Shown here: positions 1 through 12,126 of the stretch, in pieces
How the letters are laid out: each line of letters opens with the position of its first letter
Position numbering within the stretch: position 1 is the first letter of the stretch
From: Lutraria lutraria
Lineage: Eukaryota > Mollusca > Bivalvia > Venerida > Mactridae
Assembly: GCA_964023205.1 (NCBI GenBank)
Contig: OZ026840.1
Location: 11,270,603 to 11,334,602, forward strand
Direction: 5' to 3'
DNA length: 64,000 nt
Program-made: the position numbers and the translations under genes
Notes under the pieces: generated by a model
What the model saw: the letters and a program-made list of their open reading frames with translations, nothing else
Database searches by the model: none
Told to the model about the DNA's origin: nothing

Positions 1-51
1 AAAAGCTCAAAAAGGGGAAAATTGAGCCCAACAAAGTAAATGAAAACAGAG

Positions 52-758
52 TACTGTATACGTCTTAATATTGGCGCCCATTTTATTTTGGCGATCAGCA
101 TAGGAACCACCAAATCTAGACCGCGCCAATATAAAACTACGCCAATAATAAACACGGCCAATTATTTTGTCAAAGAAAATTATTGAAACTTTTGTTATCA
201 AAAGGTGTAACTAATACTTTTTCACGTAACTATTTGTATGTTAGTATGTTTGTACATGTATTATTACTTGTTTACTTTTATCAGTTAAAGAACATGCATA
301 AAGTTTATTGCCTTAGGGTAGATCTTAATTGAAACAAGGTAAAATCTAAACGATTAAAAAAATCACACCATATAAAACTTATATTGCCAGTACATACAGA
401 CAGACTAAATTAAACCCGAATTAACAACAATATGTTCCAATTTAAGATAAATTATCGAAACAAATAATCACTTTTAGCCATTGTGTTAACTCCTGTTCGA
501 TCCCAAGTAATTACCAACACTTTGGTCTTCATGTATCTTATTCTTGCTGTTTATACATTCCTCACTTGATAAGATAGTAGTTATGAAGATATTAATTAAA
601 ATATTCTAGTTATTTCCCTTGAAAATGGTGGAAACGTATTTCCATAAGACAAGTGTTTTAATTTTGGATATGAAACCGACAAATATAGAACCCGCCAATT
701 CATGAACATCTTAAATACGCCAAATTTTGCATCCGCTGAATTAAAGACGTATACAGTA
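52..758. mobile_element. TIR element copy 1 (TA target)
   Basis: Starts TACTGTATACGTCTTAAT and ends with its near-inverted copy AATTAAAGACGTATACAGTA; the outer TA is probably the target duplication. The interior (GCCAATAATAAACAC, TTATCAAAAGGTGT and others) matches the copy at 41722-42519. No transposase ORF, so it is non-autonomous. Its right end lies 11 bases from the splice donor of the RGG exon. Confidence 0.75.
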
Positions 759-769
759 AATGGTATTAC

Positions 770-1048
770 CTCTCTGTCCCCTTCCTCTGCCCCTAATCTG
801 ACCCCTTCCACCATTTGGGTTGCTACCCCATTTCTGTTGCCCCCCACCTCTACTTTGTTCAGTAATTTGCTGACTTTGATTTGTAGAATTCTGAATGCCA
901 AAATTCCCTCCACGACCCCTCTGATTATTAGTCCCCGCCCCTCTCCTATTGCTGGCTCCACCTCTTTGGAATCCTGTAGCACCACGCTGGTTTCCTGCCC
1001 TCTGTGCCCCACCACGTTGATTTCCACGATGACTGTAAGTTGCATCAG
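770..1048 (-). CDS. Second exon, Arg/Gly-rich (RGG) segment, same gene
   Basis: The acceptor TTTTGACTTTTTAG|CTGATG and donor AGAG|GTAATA bound 279 nt. Its 2-nt entry phase fits the 1-nt exit of the 2576-2847 exon, and it has no internal stop. The peptide includes DATYSHRGNQRGGAQRAGNQ, NNQRGRGGNFGIQNSTNQ and GRGQIRGRGRGQRG. Such RGG boxes usually bind RNA and are arginine-methylated. The gene would continue left of base 1. AKAP8/ZNF326-type or FUS-like proteins share this general architecture, but no diagnostic domain is in the window. Confidence 0.65.
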
Positions 1049-1205
1049 CTAAAAAGTCAAAATAAGGGTCAACAGATGATACTCGATCATTGACAACCCT
1101 GTCAAATAGTAATTCATACTTCATGAACAACTCATGAATTGTTCATGATGTATGCAGGAACAGTTCAAGAACAATAATGTTTTCATGAATTCTGTTCATA
1201 GGGGT

Positions 1206-2066
1206 GTAAGTATAAACAAGACGGCCCATAACTCTCTAAGTTGAGGTCCGATTCCACCCATAACTAATCTTGTCCAAGATCTTTTGGTTATACACATTTA
1301 CTGAAAATATTATCAGGATTGGTGAATAAATGAATGCGCTAGGGTGTAAACAAACTCAAATATAGCAAATTTTCAGTCAAGGGCCCATAACTCTTGAAGT
1401 TCTGGTCCGATTCCGTCCATAATCAAACTCGTCCAAGATCTTTTGGTTATACACATTTACTGAAAATATTATTAGGATTGATGTAAATGAAGGCGCTAGA
1501 GTGTAAACAAACTAGAAAATAGCATATTTATATAGTCAAGGGCCCATAACTCTTGAAGTTCTGGTCTGATTCCGTCCATAATTAAACTCGTCCAAGATCT
1601 TTTGGTTATACACATTTACTGAAAATATTATTAGGATTGATGTAAATGAAGGCGCTAGAGTGTAAACAAACTAGAAAATAGCATATTTATATAGTCAAGG
1701 GCCCATAACTCTTGAAGTTCTGGTCTGATTCCGCCTATAATCAAAGTTGTCCAAGATCTTTTGGTTATACACATTTACCCATAACTCTAAAAGTTATTGT
1801 CCGATTTCGCCCATAATCGAACTTATCCGAGACATTGTGGCAACATACATTGTGACCAGTTTGATTAAGATTGGTTAAGAGCTGTGGATGCCAGGGTGCA
1901 TAGAATCTGTGGCCGGACACCGGACATTCATCGATCCTAACAGCTCACCAGTCCTGATAAGACAGATAAGTTTTATTTAAAGTCGGCAAGATAAGTAACA
2001 CAAACATAAGGGCATATGTGCTTGTACAACCGACTAACTAACCGATCAATCAGGTGAGCTAAAAAA
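1206..2066 (+). mobile_element. Family D tandem-core element, head degraded
   Basis: Four units of about 159 bp, marked by GGGCCCATAACTCT near 1224, 1381, 1540 and 1699, with GTCCAAGATCTTTTGGTTAT in each. The tail runs CGATCCTAACAGCTCACC to CAGGTGAGCTAAAAA (ends 2066). It shares this tail with families A and C, but the core is different. Confidence 0.7.
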
Positions 2067-2575
2067 CTTTGTGAATTAACAAAGATTAGCACTTGTAACC
2101 ATGGTTCATAATGAAATTCTGATTCAAAATTTCAGATGTGAGTGAACCCCATGTAATTCATGGTATCTACATGTAAATACAGTATAATTTAAACACAAAT
2201 TAGGCCTCATATCATTGTTTGTTTCTGGTTACATGTTTCTGGTTACATGTGTATGTTCATGTGTATGTTCATCAAAAATAGGCAAGATAGGTCAGAGTTT
2301 AGTTTTGACTCTTGAATGTGTTTGGAAAGGTAAAAAGAAGGAAGTGCATGTACCATTACTTGGGCCTAAGGAAGTCTTGGGTTGACAAGAAAAATTAGGG
2401 TAGGTCAGGTACAAACAATACTTTTACGCATTAGAAAGCAAATGGTTCTTAACACTCCATTACATCCTAACATTTAACAAGGGCTCAGCGCAACACTGAG
2501 GTAACTAGTTCTTATTTCAATATGAGTTACAACACTGTTGCGTCGAACCCTCAGTTCAACTTAGTTTACCTTTAC

Positions 2576-2847
2576 CATAAAAAGCTGAATAATCATCTGT
2601 AAAGTCAACACTGGAAGTTGGGCCAGTCTCATTATAATTTGTTGCTGTTGATGGTTGTTCGTAATTGGTATATCCAGGATAATAGTTATACTGAGATAGA
2701 CTTTCTCCCCAGTTGGTTCCTGTTGTTGTATAGAAGGCTGCATCATGAGTTTGTACAATAGGATTTTTAGGAGGCCTGGGTGGAGCTTCCCACTGACCAG
2801 GATACGGACGTTTCAGCAGATTATTTGGTGGATATGCCATCTTGTAC
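2576..2847 (-). CDS. First coding exon of an unidentified Tyr/Pro-rich protein
   Basis: The acceptor TTTATGTGTAG|GTACAAG is followed by an ATG at 2838-2840 (ATG reads 2840-2838), so the exon carries 7 nt of 5' UTR. The protein starts MAYPPNNLLKRPYPGQWEAP and is rich in Tyr, Pro, Asn and Thr (YNYYPGYTNYEQPSTATNYN), a low-complexity composition typical of nuclear RNA-binding proteins. The donor is TATG|GTAAAG; a second donor 6 nt downstream (AAAG|GTAAAC, exon edge 2570) has the same phase. Either joins in frame to the exon at 1048-770. The upstream 5' UTR exon and promoter are not identified. I do not recognise the family. Confidence 0.7.
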
Positions 2848-3589
2848 CTACACATAAAAAAATTCCACATATTCAAAACAAATAGGTTACTGTTTTCAAT
2901 ATGTTAGTTCTTAATTAAACAAAAACACTTATCGGCATTATATCATTGTTCATGTTCTCATAGTTTCAAATACCATTCAAAAGAATCATTTCTACATAAC
3001 ACAGTTATGTAATACTATGTGAGACATGAAATATTGCAGGTCATACTATGATACAGTCAAATACATAGCATTCAAGTTTTGAACAAAAAAGAACCTCAGC
3101 ATGCTGTGTTCAGTGATCAGGGATTTCTTTGTTTTGGGGAATGTATCCTAGACATTAATATGGGGATGAAATAGCAGCTTGATGCCCCTGGGTGGGGGGA
3201 TTCTCACCTGAAGCCAATTTGGCGATAATAAAATTTCATGGGCGATTTATTTCAAGGAGTAAATTGGAAACAGTGGAGATTTTTTAAACTGCCTGATAAA
3301 CCTGCAATATGCATTTAAAGCTAAGAATAGCTGTATTTTAATATGATGTATATTAATATACAATAAATCAGAGTCAGATTCATATCTGTAAAAAAAAAAT
3401 TCTGGAGGGAATTTTTTTCCAAAAATAGGGGAAAAAGTATTTTAGGAGGGGAATGGGGCCGAATTTCGGCTCCAGAAAAATGTCAAATGAAGCCCTGCAA
3501 ATATATAAATTATAATAAAGACAAGAAACATGGAAATGCTATGAAACCAGGTTTTCCAAGGCTTTAATACCACAGTACTCTAGAATTCT

Positions 3590-4450
3590 GCGCTAAGGTT
3601 TCATCAGTGGTTCAGTTTCCAGTGCGGCTAATAGGTTAACAGTGACGATTACCCTATTGGCATAGAATGCAATCCCAAGTTTGGTTTCCATGTAAGCTAC
3701 CTACACACAAAATTTCATGGCATTATCTTAATCCTTAATTAAGTTATTCACTGGAAACTGGTTTTCTATTTTTAGTAATGGTGACCTTGACCAAACTGAC
3801 CCCAAATACGATACCAAGCTAAGCTTTTCATGCAAGGTTGCTAAACACCAAGTTCAATCAAGATTAGTCATTCCCAACGTAAGTAATTGACCGGAAAATG
3901 ATTTCTATATTTAGTAACAGTGACATTGACCCTACTTGCCCTCAATGCAATTTAAAAGCATGGGCCGCATGTAAGCTACCTACACACAAAATTTCATCGC
4001 AATGTCTTAATCCTTAATTAAGTTATTCACTGAGAACTGATTTTCTATTTTTAGTAACAGTGACCTTGACCCAACTGACCCAAATACAATCCCAAGCAAA
4101 GCTTTAATGCAAGGATGCTAAATACCCAGTTTAGTCAAGATTGGTCATTCCAAACTGAAGTTATTGACTGGACACTGATTTTGTATTTTTAGTTACAGTG
4201 ACCTTGACCCCACAGATCCCAAATACAATCCCAAGGTAGGTTTTCATTCAAGGATGCTAAATACCGTGTTTAGTCATTCCAAACTTATGTTATTGACCGG
4301 ATTTTCTATTTTTAGTAACAGTGTCCTTGACCTTGACCCCACAGACCCTAAATACAATCCCAGGCTAGGTTTTCATTCAAGGATCCTACATACCAAGTTC
4401 AGTCAAGATTGGTAAATCCAAAGTTTTTGACCAGACACCACCAGTTTGAC
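3590..4450. repeat. Degenerate tandem repeat, roughly 160-bp units
   Basis: Repeated blocks with AGTAACAGTGACCTTGACC, AAATACAATCCCAAG and AGTTATTCACTG occur about five times. Units are strongly diverged and the edges are unclear. It is probably the core of an old tandem-core element. Confidence 0.55.
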
Positions 4451-4459
4451 GCCAATCCG

Positions 4460-7400
4460 CCCTATTTCGGCATTCTAATAATTTTGTGAAAATCTGGTTA
4501 AAAAGCCCTGATAATTATAAAATAATAATTAACAATATTCGACTCACCTTGATACGGTTCAATTGTTTTTTCATCTATACCATCATTGATTTAATTTTAA
4601 CTAGGATTGAATATAATGTAAATAAATCTGTATCTACCCCATTGTGTGTGCACATTACTTTTTTTATATCTATTAAAATATATCATCTGTTACTGTGTAA
4701 ACACATGTAGGAACTTTGAACAACTAACACTAGACTTCTATCTGTTTAGAGAGATCATTGTATGTATATAACAGATGGATAGAAATCACAATCTGACAGA
4801 GACACAAAGTTGATCGACAAGCAGACAATCAGTGCTAACAATAAGTTCTACATCATTTATAAAGATTTATCCAAATCATAAGTTTGTGTTTATCATTCTT
4901 TCTTTGTCACACCTGTCATCGCTTAAGGTAAGTTTGTTTGCCCAATAAAATTTCATCAACAAACTCAAAAAAAACCTAGGAGAAATTTTTAAACAGAAAA
5001 TGGCTAGAGTACTAATTCAATGCTTTTAGATAGAAGTATGATTTTATGATAGGTAAAGATTAAATTCAGATGAAAACTTTCCTACCTACTGACCAGACCC
5101 TCATTTAAAATGAGGGTCAATAAAGGGCAAACAAACATACTTGTAATTTAGGCTTTATGTGTTTAAAATGTACCACTGTACCGACTAAAATGTACTGACT
5201 GTGATTGTGGTGTTTGTAAACTTCTGCTAAATGTATTGTAAAACTAGTCAGCATTTTTACATTTTTTTTACAAGTGAATATAACTATTAATGAGTATACA
5301 TTTTGTAGTGAAAGAATGATTGAAAAATATAGTATTCTTTCATGGCTCAAAATTATGTTTTTCATTGACCCCAATACATGTAATGAATAAATGGGAATAT
5401 ACATTATCAATTTATTTCCAAATCTATGTTTTTAAAAAGTAGTGCATAAACAAAACATAAAAGGCAGACAAAAGTTTACTTGAAATTTGGAAAAACCTGC
5501 CATGACAAGGGAGAGGTATACAGTTACTAACAATTTGACTTAAATTCATATCAATATCATGCAGTGTTTTCAATAAGAGACAGCCAGCGGCCAAACTGAT
5601 CACTTAGAATCGAAAATTGTCCACCTATAAATCCTGAATATTATATCATTTACCACATGCAAAATGAGCTTACAGCCTCCTTCGATCAAGATTTGACCGC
5701 TTATTGGAAAACTTAAAGTCCCATAAGCATATAAATTTATTGGTCGTAAAAGTTTCTGTTTGTCCTATAACAGAGGAATCTGGTGCATTTTCCACCTGCG
5801 CATACTTTATAGCAAGAAAAAATGTTTCCAAAACCACTATCGTATTTTTTTCAATATCATTGAAACAATTACTATTTATAGAACAGCTGTGTTTCCCACA
5901 GTCATGTTATGCAAATGTCATAAAGTGATGTCCCACGCTCTACATATTTCCAGTTTACAAAAGCAAAAATCATAGCAAAATGAGCGTTTTCAGAAGAAAA
6001 AGGGCTCGTTTCGTCGGTAATTATTATCTTGGGATAATACAGGCAATTGCTTGTTTTTTGCATATTTTTTTATAGCAAAAGGTTAATGGGACTTAAATGA
6101 AAACCCTGATTATGATCAAATCACCATGAATTGAAAATACAACTCACAAATGATTATGTACTACAAAATAATAAACTTAATCTTTCATCCATGACACCAG
6201 AGATTTTATTTCTGCTTTTTAATCTTTGTACACTATCATGAACACAAATCTATACTAGGTCGTACCAGACAATTTGTTGAGTTCGAGATGAATTCTTAGT
6301 GACACCATAATAAAGCCAAAGTAACGATATGGCAGTCACTTAAAACCTGAGAACCACCTCAACAATTCAACAAAATGTTTGTTGCGTCCAATCTACACAA
6401 AGTCTCTCATCAGAAACAGCTTGACCACCTTCATTCTGAGAAATACACTTTAAATAACCATGTCACTAAATCTTTTGAGTCATTTATTGTTTTCAGAATT
6501 AAGTTGGTACAAGTGTTAACTGATAGAGGTATACCTCTCGCTTTATCTGCAGTCTCAGTATGATTCAACAAGTCTCAAACCTATAAGAGAAAACAGTCAG
6601 TTTTATTTCAATATATGAAAGTAAATAGAACAAAGTCAACATTTTCCAGTTGATTTTTTATTTCATTTCTGATGGCTTTCATTTTTATTATTGCACATAA
6701 AACAAACTACACAGAAGCATTAAAATGTGTACAAATGCAAATATCAATTACATTAAGAGAATACGGATAAGAAGGTGTACTAATAACTATTCTTGTCAAG
6801 TCTTGTTACTGCAATAAACAAAATGCTAGAACGTCCGAACAAGACACATCCGAAATATATACATCTTCGTGTTTTTACTCATGCCCTTCGTTTTACACTA
6901 TAAATATCAGGATTTACTACTCACACGGACATTCAACCAGTTATTATAAATATAAAAAGTGTTTTTATTAGAAATAGCACTAAACTGTGTATGTTTCCTA
7001 GGTTTTCATAAAAATTACAGGAATCGGCAAGTAGAGAAAGCCCGGATGTTGCTTATATGAATAATAAATTCCAATCTCGTAGGAGAGTTGTCGTTCGTTG
7101 CTCTTAGCATGCATGATAATCTGATTCCCGCTGACTAGGTGTACCTGCAGGTATTTAATGGTCCCAGATGTTATGACTTTAATATACAGATTGTGGGTAA
7201 GTCCTTGCCACAAAGTAATTGACTGATTCAATTTATGAAATAAAATAAAGGGGGAATACAAATCAAAGTACTGAAAGCGACGTTATAAATACTTGAAAAT
7301 ACTTAAACACATATCTTAATAATAATTTTAACCAGAGCACTGGACTGTGACAGCAATTCTAATAATGTATTTGAAAGCAACAATGATAAATTATGCGTAA

Positions 7401-7462
7401 TGTGTAATTGAAGCTTTCTAGAAAATATTAAAAGGAGTGATAGCTACAAATGTAGGTGTATA
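4460..7462. other. Non-coding AT-rich stretch
   Basis: Apart from the TTAA-ended element at 5713-6096 I see no exon, RNA gene or clear repeat. The short ORFs lack coding character. A 5' UTR exon of the Tyr-rich gene could be here but cannot be recognised. Confidence 0.5.
5713..6096. mobile_element. MITE-like element with TTAA ends
   Basis: Left TTAAAGTCCCATAAGC and right GGTTAATGGGACTTAA are inverted copies, each bounded by TTAA (5713-5716 and 6093-6096). The TTAA target suggests a piggyBac-type non-autonomous element. No coding capacity. One copy only is seen here. Confidence 0.5.
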
Positions 7463-10400
7463 TACTACATGTATATGTACAGTATAGATCTTTGGTAGTT
7501 ACATGTATATGTATAGTATAGATCTTTGGTGGTTACATGTATATGTACAGTATAGATCTTTGGTGGTTACATGTATATGTATAGTATAGATCTTTGGTAG
7601 TTACATGTATATGTACAGTATAGATCTTTGGTGGTTACATGTATATGTACAGTATAGATCTTTGGTGGTTACATGTATATGTACAGTATAGATCTTTGGT
7701 GGTTACATGTATATGTACAGTATAGATCTTTGGTGGTTACATGTATATGTACAGTATAGATCTTTGGTGGTTACATGTATATGTACAGTATAGATCTTTG
7801 GTGGTTACATGTATATGTACAGTATAGATCTTTGGTGGTTACATGTATATGTACAGTATAGATCTTTGGTGGTTACATGTATATGTACAGTATAGATCTT
7901 TGGTGGTTACATGTATATGTATAGTATAGATCTTTGGTGGTTACATGTATACGTACAGTATAGATCTTTGGTGGTTACATGTATATGTATAGTATAGATC
8001 TTTGGTGGTTACATGTATATGTACAGTATAGATCTTTGGTGGTTACATGTATATGTACAGTATAGATCTTTGGTGGTTACATGTATATGTACAGTATAGA
8101 TCTTTGGTGGTTACATGTATATGTACAGTATAGATCTTTGGTGGTTACATGTATATGTACAGTATAGATCTTTGGTGGTTACATGTATATGTACAGTATA
8201 GATCTTTGGTGGTTACATGTATATGTATAGTATAGATCTTTGGTGGTTACATGTATACGTTCAGTATAGATCTTTGGTGGTTACATGTATATGTATAGTA
8301 TAGATCTTTGGTGGTTACATGTATACGTATAGTATAGATCTTTGGTGGTTACATGTATACATACAGTATAGATCTTTGGTGGTTACATGTATACGTATAG
8401 TATAGATCTTTGGTGGTTACATGTATACGTATAGTATAGATCTTTGGTGGTTACATGTATACATACAGTATAGATCTTTGGTGGTTACATGTATACGTAT
8501 AGTATAGATCTTTGGTGGTTACATGTATACGTATAGTATAGATCTTTGGTGGTTACATGTATATGTACAGTATAGATCTTTGGTAGTTACAGACCTATAC
8601 TACATGTATACGTATAGTATAGATCTTTGGTGGTTACAGACCTATACTACATGTATACGTACAGTATAGATCTTTGGTAGTTACAGACCTATACTACATG
8701 TATATGTACAGTATAGATCTTTGGTGGTTACATGTATATGTACAGTATAGATCTTTGGTGGTTACATGTATATGTACAGTATAGATCTTTGGTGGTTACA
8801 TGTATATGTACAGTATAGATCTTTGGTGGTTACATGTATATGTACAGTATAGATCTTTGGTGGTTACATGTATATGTACAGTATAGATCTTTGGTGGTTA
8901 CATGTATATGTATAGTATAGATCTTTGGTGGTTACATGTATACGTACAGTATAGATCTTTGGTGGTTACATGTATATGTATAGTATAGATCTTTGGTGGT
9001 TACATGTATATGTACAGTATAGATCTTTGGTGGTTACATGTATATGTACAGTATAGATCTTTGGTGGTTACATGTATATGTACAGTATAGATCTTTGGTG
9101 GTTACATGTATATGTACAGTATAGATCTTTGGTGGTTACATGTATACGTATAGTATAGATCTTTGGTGGTTACATGTATACGTACAGTATAGATCTTTGG
9201 TGGTTACATGTATACGTACAGTATAGATCTTTGGTGGTTACATGTATACGTACAGTATAGATCTTTGGTGGTTACATGTATACGTACAGTATAGATCTTT
9301 GGTGGTTACATGTATACGTACAGTATAGATCTTTGGTGGTTACATGTATACGTATAGTATAGATCTTTGGTGGTTACATGTATACGTACAGTATAGATCT
9401 TTGGTGGTTACATGTATACGTATAGTATAGATCTTTGGTGGTTACATGTATACGTACAGTATAGATCTTTGGTGGTTACATGTATACGTATAGTATAGAT
9501 CTTTGGTGGTTACATGTATACGTATAGTATAGATCTTTGGTGGTTACATGTATACGTATAGTATAGATCTTTGGTGGTTACATGTATACGTATAGTATAG
9601 ATCTTTGGTGGTTACATGTATAAGTAAAGTATAGATCTTTGGTGGTTACATGTATACGTATAGTATAGATCTTTGGTGGTTACATGTATACGTACAGTAT
9701 AGATCTTTGGTGGTTACATGTATACGTATAGTATAGATCTTTGGTGGTTACATGTATACGTATAGTATAGATCTTTGGTGGTTACATGTATACGTACAGT
9801 ATAGATCTTTGGTGGTTACATGTATACGTACAGTATAGATCTTTGGTGGTTACATGTATACGTACAGTATAGATCTTTGGTGGTTACATGTATACGTATA
9901 GTATAGATCTTTGGTGGTTACATGTATACGTATAGTATAGATCTTTGGTGGTTACATGTATACGTATAGTATAGATCTTTGGTGGTTACATGTATACGTA
10001 TAGTATAGATCTTTGGTGGTTACATGTATACGTACAGTATAGATCTTTGGTAGTTACAGACCTATACTACATGTATACGTATAGTATAGATCTTTGGTGG
10101 TTACAGACCTATACTACATGTATACGTACAGTATAGATCTTTGGTAGTTACAGACCTATACTACATGTATACGTACAGTATAGATCTTTGGTGGTTACAT
10201 GTATACGTACAGTATAGATCTTTGGTGGTTACATGTATACATACAGTATAGATTTTTGGTGGTTACATGTATACGTACAGTATAGATCTTTGGTGGTTAC
10301 AGACCTATACTACATGTATACGTACAGTATAGATCTTTGGTGGTTACATGTATACGTACAGTATAGATCTTTGGTGGTTACATGTATACATACAGTATAG

Positions 10401-10853
10401 ATCTTTGGTGGTTACATGTATACGTACAGTATAGATCTTTGGTGGTTACAGACCTATACTACATGTATACGTACAGTATAGATCTTTGGTGGTTACAGAC
10501 CTATACATGTATATGTACAGTATAGATCTTTGGTGGTTACATGTATAAGTACAGTATAGATCTTTGGTGGTTACATGTATATGTACAGTATAGATCTTTG
10601 GTGGTTACATGTATACGTACAGTATAGATCTTTGGTGGTTACATGTATACGTACAGTATAGATCTTTGGTGGTTACAGACCTATACCACATGTATACGTA
10701 CAGTATAGATCTTTGGTGGTTACATGTATACGTATAGTATAGATCTTTGGTGGTTACAGACCTATACTACATGTATACGTATAGTATAGATCTTTGGTGG
10801 TTACAGACCTATACTACATGTATACCTATAGTATAGGTCTTTCTTTGGTGGTT
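7463..10853. repeat. 34-bp satellite array, about 100 copies
   Basis: Consensus unit: TTACATGTATACGTACAG then TATAGATCTTTGGTGG (34 bp). The central site is CG, TG or CA (TACGTA, TATGTA, TACATA), the pattern expected when CpG decays. Some units carry a 13-bp insert (AGACCTATACTAC). Blocks of variant units recur about 1.47 kb apart, so the array grew by duplicating multi-unit segments. It lies between the laminin 3' region and the Tyr-rich gene. Confidence 0.95.
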
Positions 10854-11225
10854 GAGATAATTTTCATGCATGCTCCAGACTACTAAACCCCACCTTTTGA
10901 ATTTGTCATAGACTTTTTCATTGTCTAAATCCCAAAAACCAAGTCAAGTACTGTGTCTAGAAAATCACAGGAGAAAGGGAGATGCATGTATCAGTGCTTT
11001 ACACCAGACATGATAAAAAATTAAAGAACCAGGAAATAGTATTTGAAAGAGTAGGGATTTAGATGCCTGGTTCTTCTGTTTCTTACTTCCACTCTCTCTG
11101 GGGAGCCTCTGGAATGACAATAGCTGTTGAATGGCCATTAAACAGACAAATAAATAGAAAATAGAGTATAACTGATCCTTCCGAGTGTTATGACCAACTG
11201 ACACTACGTTTATTTTAAACTGGTT

Positions 11226-11950
11226 CCCATTGACTTGTAGTTTTTGACAAGAAGATTTTTCAATATTTTCCTATATAAGCCTATGTAAAATCAACTGACC
11301 CCAGGGCAGGGCCATATGAACACACTTGGAAGAGGTCCACTAGATAAAGTTACATCTGAAATGCATTGTAGTTTCTAAAGATTTTTGAAAAAAATTGCCT
11401 ATGTAAGACCATGTTAAATCAAGTAAACCCCGGGCGGAGCCAACTTTGATATGGGGCCACAATTTGAACAATCTTGGTAGAGGTCCACTAAATGATGCTA
11501 CACACAAAATATCTAACTATATTGTAACATTTGTAAGCTCTTTGCCTTATGGTTTCTAACGAGAAGACTTAAATTTTTAAGCCTATATAAAATAGAATAA
11601 ACCCCAAGGCGGATCCAATATTACCCCAGGGCCATAATTTGAACACACTTGGTAGAGGTCTACTAGACAATGCTGCAAACCAAATATCTAAGCTCAAGGC
11701 CCTGTGGTTTCAGAAAAGAAGATATTGAAAGTTTTTCCTATATAAGCCTATATGAAAGAGTATTTTGAACAAACTTGGTAGAGGTCCACTAGGCAATGCT
11801 ACATACCAAATATCTAAGCTCTAGGTGATTTCAGACAAGAAGATTTAAAAAAAAATTCCTATTGGTTACCATGGCAACCAGTGTTTAATGAAATTTAATT
11901 TTTTAACAATTTTGGTAAAGCTTCATAAATAAATAAAACAGATATTTGAG
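11226..11950 (+). mobile_element. Family C tandem-core element, ends lost
   Basis: Repeated blocks with CTATATAAGCCTATGTAAA, GACCCCAGGGC, TTGGTAGAGGTCCACTAG and CAAATATCTAAGCTC. It has neither the hairpin head nor the GTGAGCTAAAAA tail, so it is truncated. Confidence 0.65.
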
Positions 11951-12120
11951 GAACCCTTAATTCGGTCAAAATATGGCGTCAATGGAATCATTGTCATCTG
12001 TCCAGTCAACACAAGAACTTGGACAGGTTTTCCCTCAGTGAATGTGACAGCATATGACCACTTTTAAAAGCATGGAGGGACTAGAAGAAAACAAGAAACA
12101 ATAGTATTATAAACAATGGT

Positions 12121-12126
12121 TTTATT
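12121..12126 (-). terminator. Candidate polyadenylation hexamer AATAAA
   Basis: On the minus strand it reads GAAATAAAACC followed by T/G-rich sequence. It is one of several hexamers and was picked only because repeat-rich DNA starts just beyond it. Confidence 0.25.

Noticed and set aside
702..1052. 116-codon plus-strand ORF opposite the RGG exon
   Set aside because: Ser/Pro/Thr composition is the antisense of the Arg/Gly-rich codons; splice signals and phase favour the minus strand.
7463..10853. CRISPR-like regular array
   Set aside because: There are no unique spacers; whole units are tandem. The genome is eukaryotic.
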